This document shows positions 1 to 6,505 of a stretch of DNA of 10,875 nt, piece by piece. The position numbers and the translations under genes were made by a program. Under the pieces are notes generated by a model. The model had not been told where the DNA came from. It searched no databases and was given only the letters and a program-made list of their open reading frames with translations. How positions within the stretch are numbered: the stretch's first letter is position 1; every line of letters starts with the position of its first letter. Source of the DNA: an uncultured Anaerolineales bacterium (lineage in GTDB: Bacteria > Chloroflexota > Anaerolineae > Anaerolineales > Villigracilaceae); assembly GCA_937928015.1 (NCBI GenBank), contig CALFXA010000258.1, positions 1 through 10,875 on the forward strand, in the 5' to 3' direction.

Positions 1-16
1 AAACGCTGGCGTTTTT
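1..16 (+). terminator. Possible end of an upstream terminator
   Basis: A small hairpin (AAACG, loop CTGG, CGTTT) is followed by further T residues, giving a five-T run at 12-16. It may be the distal part of a rho-independent terminator whose left arm lies outside the window, or an attenuator stem belonging to the leader that follows. With only 5 visible base pairs, three of them A-T, it is weak on its own. Confidence 0.3.
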
Positions 17-24
17 GTATTTAG

Positions 25-74
25 CTTCCACCCGCTGGGCCTCCTGCTGACAGGAAATCAGCCCAAGGTGGAAG
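25..74 (+). promoter_or_regulatory. Structured leader RNA upstream of yjdF (candidate yjdF-type riboswitch)
   Basis: The 5' leader of the DUF2992 gene folds into a compact nested structure by eye. P1 is 8 perfect pairs (CTTCCACC 25-32 with GGTGGAAG 67-74). P2 is 5 pairs (TGGGC 36-40 with GCCCA 61-65). P3 is 5 pairs (TCCTG 42-46 with CAGGA 51-55) with a CTGA loop. The loop CTGA (47-50) is also complementary to TCAG (58-61), giving either a pseudoknot or a competing GCTGA/TCAGC hairpin (46-50 with 58-62). It is established that many yjdF genes, mostly in Firmicutes, are preceded by the yjdF riboswitch, which binds azaaromatic compounds. That this leader belongs to that class is inferred from the gene context and the fold; the class consensus could not be compared here. 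The likely Shine-Dalgarno (AGGA, 87-90) lies 13 nt beyond P1, compatible with control of translation. Confidence 0.5.
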
Positions 75-98
75 GGATGTGTCGATAGGATTTAATGG

Positions 99-509
99 AT
101 GGAAGGAAAATTGACAATCTACTTCGACGATCCGTTTTGGGTCGCCGTGCTCGAACGGGAAGACGAGTCAGGCTATCAGGTGGCGCGCGTGGTGTTGGGC
201 GGTGAGCCGAGCGAGGCCGAAGCCTACCAGTTCTTTCTCAAGAATTATGGCGCGTTTCAATTCAATGTGGTGCATGAGCCCGTGCGGCTGCCGAAAGCCA
301 GGGTAAATTTCAAGCGGGCGCAGCGTCAGGCACGCAAGTCCATGCAGTTGCAGGGAGTGGGCACGCGCGCCCAGGAGGCCATGAAGGCCGAAATGGCCCA
401 GCACAAGCAGGAGCGGCGCATGGTCCGCAAGGAGGAAAGAGAGCAGGAGGAACGGGAGCGTTTCCTCCTGCGGCAGGAGAGGAAGAAAGAGAAGCATCGT
501 GGACACTAG
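99..509 (+). CDS. yjdF: YjdF family protein (DUF2992)
   Basis: A 136-aa soluble protein. The N-terminus (KLTIYFDDPFWVAVLER, about residues 4-20) and the very basic and acidic C-terminal helix ending in KKEKHRGH (129-136) are the hallmarks of the YjdF/DUF2992 family. Residues 70-136 look almost wholly helical and charged, suggesting nucleic-acid or ribosome contact, but the molecular function of the family is unknown. Known homologues are often controlled by a riboswitch sensing planar azaaromatic compounds, so a role in coping with such toxic or signalling molecules is usually proposed. The start at 99 is chosen because AGGA at 87-90 is suitably spaced; an ATG at 95 is in another frame. A strong terminator follows directly, so the gene appears monocistronic. 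Family assignment is confident, function is not. Confidence 0.9.
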   Translation: MEGKLTIYFDDPFWVAVLEREDESGYQVARVVLGGEPSEAEAYQFFLKNYGAFQFNVVHEPVRLPKARVNFKRAQRQARKSMQLQGVGTRAQEAMKAEMAQHKQERRMVRKEEREQEERERFLLRQERKKEKHRGH

Positions 510-513
510 ATGG

Positions 514-542
514 CGGAGGCGGATTCAAATCCGCCTCCGTTT
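514..542 (+). terminator. Rho-independent terminator after yjdF
   Basis: An 11-bp perfect GC-rich stem (CGGAGGCGGAT 514-524 with ATCCGCCTCCG 529-539) has a TCAA loop and is followed by TTT. It begins 5 nt after the yjdF stop. The T-run is short, so termination may be partial, but the stem is very strong. Confidence 0.75.
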
Positions 543-569
543 GCGCTTCCCATTTCCGCGTTGTATACT
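541..569 (+). promoter_or_regulatory. Putative sigma-70-type promoter of the MalY/PatB gene
   Basis: TTGCGC (541-546) and TATACT (564-569) are 17 bp apart. The start would fall near 576, leaving a leader of about 22 nt that contains the Shine-Dalgarno AGGAGAG (587-593), 4-6 nt before the ATG at 598. A second TATACT at 577-582 is less attractive because its transcript would begin inside the Shine-Dalgarno. Confidence 0.5.
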
Positions 570-597
570 TGTTCGATATACTTTTTAGGAGAGAATC

Positions 598-1770
598 ATG
601 CGCTTCAATTTCGACCAGGTCCCCAATCGCCGCAATCCCCAGCGCTCGAATAAGTGGAATTATTACTCGAAGGACGTCCTGCCCATGTGGGTGGCAGATA
701 TGGACTTTCCCGCGCCCAAGCCGATCCTTTCGACCCTGCACAAAGCCGTGGACCATGGTGTGCTCGGCTACGAGTTGCCGTCCCAAACCCTGAAGGAGAC
801 CGTCGCCGCCCGCATGGACAACCTGTATCGATGGAAGGTCAAGCCCGAGGCGGTGGTGGCGGTGACGGGCATCGTCAGCGGATTCTCGGTCGCCGCCCGT
901 GCCTTTTGTACTCTGAAGAAAGGCGTGCTGATTCAGACGCCCGTCTACAACGAATTCCACGAAGTGAAAAATAATATCGGTATTCCCCAACTCGATGCGC
1001 CGTTGATCCAAAAAGTGACGGGTAACATCCTGAGTTACGAGATCGACTGGGATGTTTTCGAGAAGCGAGCCAGGAAGGCTGGCATGTTCCTGTTGTGTCA
1101 TCCGCACAATCCGTTGGGACTGGTCTACTCGCGCAAGGACCTGCTGCGCATGGCTGAGATCTGTATCGCCAACGATGTGCTGATTGTCTCGGATGAGATC
1201 CATTCTGAGCTGATGCTCGACGATCACAAGCACACGCCGATGGCCAAGCTCTCGGCAGAGATTGCGAAGCACACCATCACGTTGGTCGCCCCGTCCAAGA
1301 CCTTCAACGTTCCAGGTCTGTTTTGCGGCTTTGCCATCATCCCCAACAAAGACTTGCGCGACCGCTATGAAACCGAGGTGAATCACATGCGTCTGCACGT
1401 CAGCAGCATGGGATTGTTTGCCGCGCAGGCGGCCTTCTCGGGTCAATGCGATGGCTGGCTGGCGGACTTGCGTGAATACCTCTCTGCCAATCGTGACTTT
1501 TTAGTCAATTACGTGTCGGAGTATCTGCCCGAGGTGCGCGTCACCTTCCCTTCAGCCACATACCTGGCCTGGCTGGATTTCAGCCGCCTGGTGGAGGCGG
1601 GACGGATTCAGGGTTCGCCGTTCAAATTTTTCCTGGAGAAGGCCAAGGTGGCCTTCAGCGATGGGAAGATCTTCGGCGAGGGCTACGAGAATTTTATCCG
1701 CCTGAATTATGGCTGCTCGCGCGCGACGTTGGTGCAGGGGCTGGAGCGGGTGCGCAGGTCCCTGCGTTGA
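598..1770 (+). CDS. MalY/PatB family PLP-dependent C-S lyase / aminotransferase
   Basis: 390 aa, the usual length for this fold-type I (aspartate aminotransferase superfamily) family. Members typically cleave L-cystathionine and related cysteine S-conjugates to pyruvate, ammonia and a thiol; some are aminotransferases, and E. coli MalY also modulates MalT. Visible family marks: an N-terminal NRR...KW block (10-20); LPMWVADMDF (28-37); HGVLGYE (53-59); HPHNPLG (168-174) with the cofactor-contacting Asn171; SDEIHSEL (198-205) with Asp199, which pairs with the PLP pyridine nitrogen; SKTFNVPG (233-240) with Schiff-base Lys234; and IRLNYGC near the C-terminus with Arg368 for the substrate carboxylate. 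All catalytic residues are intact. A good Shine-Dalgarno supports the start. No neighbouring sulfur-metabolism genes help decide between cystathionine beta-lyase and another C-S lyase role. Its stop lies 3 nt from that of the opposing cyclase gene. Confidence 0.93.
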   Translation: MRFNFDQVPNRRNPQRSNKWNYYSKDVLPMWVADMDFPAPKPILSTLHKAVDHGVLGYELPSQTLKETVAARMDNLYRWKVKPEAVVAVTGIVSGFSVAARAFCTLKKGVLIQTPVYNEFHEVKNNIGIPQLDAPLIQKVTGNILSYEIDWDVFEKRARKAGMFLLCHPHNPLGLVYSRKDLLRMAEICIANDVLIVSDEIHSELMLDDHKHTPMAKLSAEIAKHTITLVAPSKTFNVPGLFCGFAIIPNKDLRDRYETEVNHMRLHVSSMGLFAAQAAFSGQCDGWLADLREYLSANRDFLVNYVSEYLPEVRVTFPSATYLAWLDFSRLVEAGRIQGSPFKFFLEKAKVAFSDGKIFGEGYENFIRLNYGCSRATLVQGLERVRRSLR

Positions 1771-1773
1771 GCC

Positions 1774-3762
1774 CTACTCCACGCCGTAGATGATGACTCG
1801 ATCCCTGCCCGAATCCTTGGCTTGATACAAAGCCTTGTCGGCCGCGTCCACCAGGGCTTCGCTGTCCAGTCCGTGCTTGGGGAAGCAGGCCAACCCGATG
1901 GAGATGGTGGCCGTGCGGGCATATTCGGGCAGGGACGTATTGATTTCCTGAAAGGCCAGACGCCATTCTTCGGCGCGCTTGTGGGCGGCCTCCAGGGTGG
2001 CGCCTGGCATGATGACCACGAATTCCTCGCCGCCGTAGCGGCAGGCCGCGTCCCCAGCGCGAGTGGTATTGGTCAACATGCGCCCAAGGGCCTGCAACAC
2101 GAGGTCCCCAGCCTTGTGACCGTGGCGGTCGTTGAAATCCTTGAAGTGGTCCACGTCGATCATGGCCAGACACAGGGCGCTCTTTTCGCGCGTTGCACGG
2201 GCCACCTCCCGCTCAAGGGTCTCTTCCAGATAGCGGCGATTGAACAACCCCGTCAACGAATCGCGGATGGCCTGTTCTCCCAATTTGACCTGTAAGGCTT
2301 CGATCTCCTGCACATGGACCTTGAGCCGTTGATGCGCTTCGCGCAGGTTGTTCTCGATCCGCTTGCGATCAGTGATGTCCTGCTTGACAGCGATGAAGTG
2401 GGTGATGCCGCCTTCCGCATCGCGCACAGGGGCGATGCTCATCTCTTCGATGTACAGATGTCCCTGCTTATGGCGGTTGACGATCTCCCCGTGCCAGGTC
2501 TCACCTGCCAGAATGACCTGCCACAGAGACTGGTAGAAGAGATCGTCTTGCAGGCCTGATTTCAAGATGGACAGTTTCTGCCCAACAATCTCCTCGAACT
2601 CATAGCCTGTGATCTTCGTGAAGGCCGGGTTGACCCATAAACAGGTTCCCGTTGTGTCAGTAATGACGATGGCATTGGCGGCCGCGTCGAGGGCGGCGCC
2701 TTGCAGGCGCAATTGATTGCCCACTTGTTTGCGTGGGGTGATGTTTCGTCCCATCGCCATCCGTCCCTCGATGCGCCCGCGGCGGTCGCGCAGGGGTAGG
2801 ATGGTCAGGTCGAGATATTCGGGGGAGTTTCCAGGCAGGTAGACCTCCTTGTGGGTCTCTTCCGCGTGGATGTATTCCTCCACCAGGCTGGGCCAGGACT
2901 TGAACACGGATCGCGCATCCCGTCCGATGATCTCTTCCCTGGGAGCCTTCAGCCAGTCCTGGCCCGTCGCGTTGATGTCCACCACCCGATCTTGCGTATC
3001 GAGCACCACCACCAGTTCGGGGATATTGTCGAACACGGCCGCGCGCGCCACAGGGATCAGGTCGAACAGGCGGAACCCGAAGACGCCGATGCTGTACACC
3101 AATCCGCTCAGGGTAAAAGCCACGGGGGTGGGATCAAAGAGAATCTGGGTCTGTGGGAAGATCAGTGGCGCGAGCAGGTAATAAAGATTTGCAAACCATG
3201 GAATGGAGACACCCACCAGGATGATCGTCACATGGCCGCGGTACAGATCGGGCTGGGCCAGGGAACTGCGCACCAGGAGGATCGTCCCCGCGATCATCAG
3301 GAGATATGAATACCCCATCTGCACCCAGTACCAAAAGCCGCGTTCGATGAGGAGCGGGCCGAACGGCAGGGAGAGCGGGGTCAGGGCCGTGTAGTAAAAG
3401 CGGGGCCACAATCCGAAGGCGAACCAGGCCAGGGTCAGGGTGGGGATGGCAAACAGCAGGGGCAGCTTCCAGGCTGGGAACCACTTTTGCAAGGTGAAGT
3501 CGGCTGCAAAGAGGAACCAGAGCGGGCCAAGAAACACGATCCCCAGGTTTTCCAAAATCAACCACAGCGTCTTTCCTCCCAGAGTGGGTGTGGTGATCTC
3601 GAGGCCGTAAAAGATCGAAAAGATACCCGCAGCCAGCATCAACACGGCGAAGGCGGCCTGCCCGGGGCGCTGCCTGCGCATCCATGAATAGGCGGACAAC
3701 GACAAGGCGATCAGCCCATTGATCACCAACAGCAGAGCAAGCAGGGTCCAGCCTTCGTTCAT
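1774..3762 (-). CDS. Membrane-bound diguanylate cyclase: 7TM - PAS - PAS - GGDEF
   Basis: About 662 aa from the chosen start. The order is: seven hydrophobic segments resembling the histidine-kinase N-terminal 7TM sensor domain (about 5-235); PAS 1 (about 242-342); PAS 2 (about 354-466, with the typical NPAFTKITGY helix); a helical linker (466-499); and a GGDEF domain (500-662). The GGDEF domain is complete: DSLTGLFNRR at its start, metal-binding Asp536 in IDVDHF, the active-site signature GGEEF (577-581), and a product-inhibition RxxD site (RAGD, 568-571) five residues before it. It should therefore make c-di-GMP from two GTP and be feedback inhibited. There is no EAL or HD-GYP domain. The 7TM and PAS inputs are of unknown ligand. 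Start: an in-frame ATG lies 18 nt upstream (3780), but 3762 is preferred because TATAAT sits 6 nt before it and neither start has a Shine-Dalgarno. It is divergent from the PLP lyase gene. Confidence 0.93.
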   Translation of the reverse strand: MNEGWTLLALLLVINGLIALSLSAYSWMRRQRPGQAAFAVLMLAAGIFSIFYGLEITTPTLGGKTLWLILENLGIVFLGPLWFLFAADFTLQKWFPAWKLPLLFAIPTLTLAWFAFGLWPRFYYTALTPLSLPFGPLLIERGFWYWVQMGYSYLLMIAGTILLVRSSLAQPDLYRGHVTIILVGVSIPWFANLYYLLAPLIFPQTQILFDPTPVAFTLSGLVYSIGVFGFRLFDLIPVARAAVFDNIPELVVVLDTQDRVVDINATGQDWLKAPREEIIGRDARSVFKSWPSLVEEYIHAEETHKEVYLPGNSPEYLDLTILPLRDRRGRIEGRMAMGRNITPRKQVGNQLRLQGAALDAAANAIVITDTTGTCLWVNPAFTKITGYEFEEIVGQKLSILKSGLQDDLFYQSLWQVILAGETWHGEIVNRHKQGHLYIEEMSIAPVRDAEGGITHFIAVKQDITDRKRIENNLREAHQRLKVHVQEIEALQVKLGEQAIRDSLTGLFNRRYLEETLEREVARATREKSALCLAMIDVDHFKDFNDRHGHKAGDLVLQALGRMLTNTTRAGDAACRYGGEEFVVIMPGATLEAAHKRAEEWRLAFQEINTSLPEYARTATISIGLACFPKHGLDSEALVDAADKALYQAKDSGRDRVIIYGVE

Positions 3763-3774
3763 GAATTCATTATA
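3762..3774 (-). promoter_or_regulatory. Putative leaderless promoter of the diguanylate cyclase
   Basis: Read on the minus strand, TATAAT (3774-3769) is followed by six bases (GAATTC) and then ATG (3762). That places the expected transcription start at or next to the A of the start codon. No TTGACA-like -35 box and no Shine-Dalgarno are visible. A second minus-strand TATAAT lies at 3804-3799 and could serve the 3780 start instead. Confidence 0.45.
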
Positions 3775-3853
3775 TGCCATGATGCGAGAATGCCGACGAT
3801 TATATTTGAAGTGGGACTTATATTTATCATGGGTGCTACGGGAAATTAATCAC

Positions 3854-3882
3854 CTGTATGTAGTGTCGGTTCGAGGTATAAT
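3854..3882 (+). promoter_or_regulatory. Putative promoter of the PLP lyase gene
   Basis: A perfect TATAAT at 3877-3882 has a weak -35 (CTGTAT, 3854-3859) 17 bp upstream. Transcription would begin near 3889, giving a leader of about 30 nt with a clear Shine-Dalgarno, AAGGAG (3904-3909), 9 nt before the ATG at 3919. Confidence 0.6.
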
Positions 3883-3886
3883 CAAA

Positions 3887-3897
3887 TTGTCAGACAA
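3887..3897. promoter_or_regulatory. Operator-like palindrome at the transcription start (GntR/FadR type)
   Basis: TTGTC-A-GACAA is a perfect 11-bp dyad lying 4 nt after the -10 box, over the predicted start site. It fits the TNGT-N3-ACNA pattern described for FadR-subfamily GntR repressors. A bound protein here would block initiation. No GntR regulator gene is in the window, so the assignment is inferred from the motif alone. Confidence 0.45.
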
Positions 3898-3918
3898 CTT
3901 TGCAAGGAGAATTCTTTC

Positions 3919-5385
3919 ATGACTACGATTGACCTGACTGTCCAAAAGGATCGCCGCGCCCGCGCCATTCAACGCGCCAAAGAGCGCAACATCATCATTC
4001 CCACCTATGCTCAAATGAAAGACCCCTCGAAGATTCCCGCCAAAGTCAAAGAGGAATTGAAGAGCATCGGCCTGTGGGACATCCACCCCCGCAACCTGTT
4101 CCGCATCAACTGGCATAATCAACCCCTTGCTTCGGGCGGGACCTACGGCGGGGTCAACTTCCTTGAGCTGCCCTCCTCGCTGACGGGTGTCAAGGCGCGC
4201 ATCTTCGTGCTAGTCGGCAAATGGTTCCCGACGGGCGCGCACAAGGTTGGTGCCGCCTTCTCGTGCCTGGTCCCGCGTCTGGTCACGGGACAGTTCGACC
4301 CGACCACCCAGAAGGCCGTTTGGCCTTCGACGGGCAACTATTGCCGCGGCGGCGCCTACGACTCGGCCCTGTTGGCCTGTGAGTCCATCGCGATCCTGCC
4401 CGAGGGCATGTCGAAGGAGCGCTTCGAGTGGCTGTCCAAGGTGGCGGGGGAGACCATCAAGACGCCTGGTTCCGAATCCAATGTGAAGGAAATCTTCGAC
4501 AAATGCTGGGAGTTGCGCAAGTCTGGTCAGGACCTGATGATCTTCAACCAGTTCGACGAGTTTGGCAACTACCTGTGGCACTACACCGTCACGGGCCGCG
4601 CCATGGCCGAGGTGCTGGAGCAGGTCATGGGCCCGAACGATCACTTCCGCGGGATGGCCTCGGCGACGGGGTCGGCGGGGACCATCGCCAGCGGTGACTA
4701 CCTCAAGCAGCTCTTCCCCGATAGCAAGATCGTGGCCAGCGAAGCATTGCAGTGCCCGACCCTGCTCGAAAATGGATTCGGCGCGCACCGCATCGAAGGC
4801 ATTGGCGACAAGCACGTGCCGTGGGTCCACAACACCAAGAACACCGACGTGGTGGTCGCCATCGACGACCAGGCCGTGGTCAACATTGCGCGCCTGTTCA
4901 ACGAAGAGAATGGCCGCGCCTACCTGGTCAAGAAGGGCGTTCCTGAAGCCATTGTCAACCAGCTGGACCTGTTGGGTTTCTCGGGTATCTCGAACGTGCT
5001 CAGCGCCATCAAGACCGCCAAGTATTACGAGATGGGCGAGAACGACATCATGTTCACCGTCCTGACCGACTCGATGGATCTGTATCGCTCGCGCATCCAC
5101 GAGATGCATCAGGAATATGGTCAATACACCGAAGCAGATGCCGCCGCCGACTTTGCCCGTTATCTGCACGGCCAGTCCACGGACAACATGCTGGAACTGC
5201 GCTACACCGACCGCCGCCGCGTGCACAACCTCAAGTATTACACCTGGGTTGAGCAGCAGGGCAAGACCTATCAGGAAATTCAGGACCAGTGGTATCAGCC
5301 CAACTACTGGACCGACGTCCAGAAACAGGCCGACGAGATCGACGAGTTGATCGTCGAGTTCAACAAGGAAGTTGGCTTGAGCTAA
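3919..5385 (+). CDS. Fold-type II PLP-dependent lyase, cysteine synthase/TrpB-like, substrate unknown
   Basis: 488 aa. The core is a fold-type II (tryptophan synthase beta superfamily) PLP enzyme. TGAHKVGAAF (106-114) carries the probable Schiff-base Lys109. STGNYCRGGAY (137-147) is the substrate-carboxylate/Asn loop with Asn140. SATGSAGTI (248-256) resembles the glycine-rich phosphate-binding loop. It is far longer than typical cysteine synthases (about 310 aa): an N-terminal extension of about 60 residues precedes the core, and a C-terminal region (about 370-488) is rich in Tyr, Trp and acidic residues. It is neither clearly a cysteine synthase, nor a TrpB, nor a threonine synthase. It is probably a beta-elimination or beta-replacement enzyme on an amino acid; the substrate cannot be read from the sequence. 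It is monocistronic, with its own promoter, a GntR-like operator and a strong terminator, which suggests inducible use. Superfamily is sure, reaction is not. Confidence 0.85.
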   Translation: MTTIDLTVQKDRRARAIQRAKERNIIIPTYAQMKDPSKIPAKVKEELKSIGLWDIHPRNLFRINWHNQPLASGGTYGGVNFLELPSSLTGVKARIFVLVGKWFPTGAHKVGAAFSCLVPRLVTGQFDPTTQKAVWPSTGNYCRGGAYDSALLACESIAILPEGMSKERFEWLSKVAGETIKTPGSESNVKEIFDKCWELRKSGQDLMIFNQFDEFGNYLWHYTVTGRAMAEVLEQVMGPNDHFRGMASATGSAGTIASGDYLKQLFPDSKIVASEALQCPTLLENGFGAHRIEGIGDKHVPWVHNTKNTDVVVAIDDQAVVNIARLFNEENGRAYLVKKGVPEAIVNQLDLLGFSGISNVLSAIKTAKYYEMGENDIMFTVLTDSMDLYRSRIHEMHQEYGQYTEADAAADFARYLHGQSTDNMLELRYTDRRRVHNLKYYTWVEQQGKTYQEIQDQWYQPNYWTDVQKQADEIDELIVEFNKEVGLS

Positions 5386-5392
5386 GCAGACG

Positions 5393-5432
5393 AAAAGAGA
5401 CAGTCATCCTCAAGGTGACTGTCTCTTTTTTT
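5393..5432. terminator. Bidirectional rho-independent terminator
   Basis: A 14-bp perfect stem (AAAAGAGACAGTCA 5393-5406 with its complement at 5416-5429) has a 9-nt loop. A seven-T run (5426-5432) follows on the plus strand and four A residues (5393-5396) precede it, which become T on the minus strand. It lies 8 nt after the PLP lyase stop, and its T-run reaches into the minus-strand GH18 stop codon (5431-5433), so it can end both convergent transcripts. Confidence 0.9.
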
Positions 5433-6471
5433 ATTCCACGTTGCAACCTTGGATGGCTGTCTTGTAAATTGTCCGCAACAGCGACGCCTCGTCCCAGGTA
5501 TCCTGGCCTAGCTCCCAGATCATGATTCCGCCGTAGCCCTCCTCGCGGACGAGGCAGGTCTTGAGACCGATGGTGCCGACGTTGTTGAAATAGATACCAT
5601 CCACTTCGTCGGCTGAGATCGGCAGAGTATGCTGAGACAGGATTTCCTGATAGGAATAGGCCGTGTGCGGCTCGGCGATGGTTCGACCGTAGAAAGGCAC
5701 ACCCAGCAGCAGTTGTTTCTTGGGGAGGTCATTGATCGTGAAGGTGTTCAAATCCTCCACGGCGGTGTTGTAGGTGGAGTGATAATTTCCGTGGTCGTAC
5801 GACATGACGTGGATGCGGTCCACGACGGCGAAGCGCGAGAGGTCCATCGTGGAGGCATTGTCCGCGCTGAGCGCCACACTGACGGTCAGCCCGTGCTCGG
5901 TGAAGGCCTCTTTGACCTCGGTCAGCAGGGCGATGTAATTTTCGAATTCATCGTCGTTTTGTGGAAACTCCCAGTCGAAGTCCACACCGTTGAGTTGATG
6001 ATCCTGGGCGAAGGCGAGCAGGTTCTCGACGAAGTGGGCGCGGACCTGTGGGCTGGCCGTCATGGAGGCGAAGCCCGCCGACCGATCCCACCCGCCGACG
6101 GTGAGATGCAGTCGCGTGCCATATTCCGCTTTCATGGCCCGTAGCGCTCGCCAGGTGTCTTCGCTCAGGCGTGAGGCGTCGAGCGTTCCGTCGGGGCGCG
6201 GGTCGGCGGAGAAGTAGACAAGGTCCGTCAGGCATTTTCCCCACTCGAGATTCAAGGCCCGATATTCGGGCAGGTAGCCGAGGATGATGAAGCCTTTGGG
6301 CAATGTCCCTTCGCATGGACCCTCGGGCATAGCGGTGACGGGATTCGGCGTGGATGTGGGGCCAACCGTCAAAACGGGGACAGGCGAAGACGGGCTGGAC
6401 GGGGTGGGGGTGCTTGTCATCGTGCAGGCCGTTAACAGAATCATGATCCAGAGGATGGTTGCGTGTCTCAT
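5431..6471 (-). CDS. GH18 family glycoside hydrolase (chitinase-like) lipoprotein
   Basis: 346 aa from the chosen start. A short lipoprotein signal (MRHATILWIMILLTAC) has lipobox LTAC with lipidated Cys16. A Thr/Ser/Pro-rich tether follows (17-48), then a GH18 TIM barrel (about 58-340). The GH18 active-site strand is intact: NGVDFDWEF (161-169) with catalytic acid Glu168 and supporting Asp164 and Asp166. MSYD (223-226), GVPFYGR (257-263) and the last-strand GGIMIWE (314-320, Trp319 in the substrate floor) are also present. The expected substrates are chitin, chitooligosaccharides or other GlcNAc-containing glycans such as peptidoglycan debris; the protein should sit on the outside of the membrane. 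No chitin-binding module is seen. Longer readings toward 6480 or 6741 are rejected because they run through the TATAAT box and antisense to the next gene. It is divergent from the hydantoinase operon. Confidence 0.93.
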   Translation of the reverse strand: MRHATILWIMILLTACTMTSTPTPSSPSSPVPVLTVGPTSTPNPVTAMPEGPCEGTLPKGFIILGYLPEYRALNLEWGKCLTDLVYFSADPRPDGTLDASRLSEDTWRALRAMKAEYGTRLHLTVGGWDRSAGFASMTASPQVRAHFVENLLAFAQDHQLNGVDFDWEFPQNDDEFENYIALLTEVKEAFTEHGLTVSVALSADNASTMDLSRFAVVDRIHVMSYDHGNYHSTYNTAVEDLNTFTINDLPKKQLLLGVPFYGRTIAEPHTAYSYQEILSQHTLPISADEVDGIYFNNVGTIGLKTCLVREEGYGGIMIWELGQDTWDEASLLRTIYKTAIQGCNVE

Positions 6472-6505
6472 ATCCGACATTATAATAACATCATGCTCCG
6501 TCCAA
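6459..6505. promoter_or_regulatory. Overlapping divergent promoters sharing one palindromic -10 box
   Basis: ATTATAAT (6479-6486) is self-complementary and gives TATAAT on both strands. Plus strand: TTGCGT (6459-6464), 16 bp, TATAAT (6481-6486), six bases, then ATG at 6493. Minus strand: TTGGAC (6505-6500), 15 bp, TATAAT (6484-6479), seven bases, then ATG at 6471. Both transcripts would be leaderless or nearly so, and no Shine-Dalgarno is seen on either side. The -35 boxes share only TTG with the consensus and lie inside the opposite coding regions. Confidence 0.6.

Noticed and set aside
310..1446. 378-aa open frame on the minus strand
   Set aside because: It lies antisense to the MalY/PatB gene and the end of yjdF, has low-complexity Pro/Ala/Ser-rich ends and no recognisable domain. 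Long antisense frames are expected opposite GC-rich codon-biased genes.
3719..3922. 67-aa plus-strand frame across the divergent promoter region
   Set aside because: It overlaps the cyclase start antisense, the promoter and the Shine-Dalgarno of the PLP lyase, and has no features of a real protein.
4210..5226. 338-aa open frame on the minus strand
   Set aside because: It is antisense to the clearly real PLP lyase, rich in His, Arg, Gly and Val with no motif, and has no ribosome site.
6463..6492. Upstream ATG for the 189-aa protein
   Set aside because: It lies upstream of the TATAAT box and inside the start of the divergent GH18 gene; the start at 6493 fits the promoter better.
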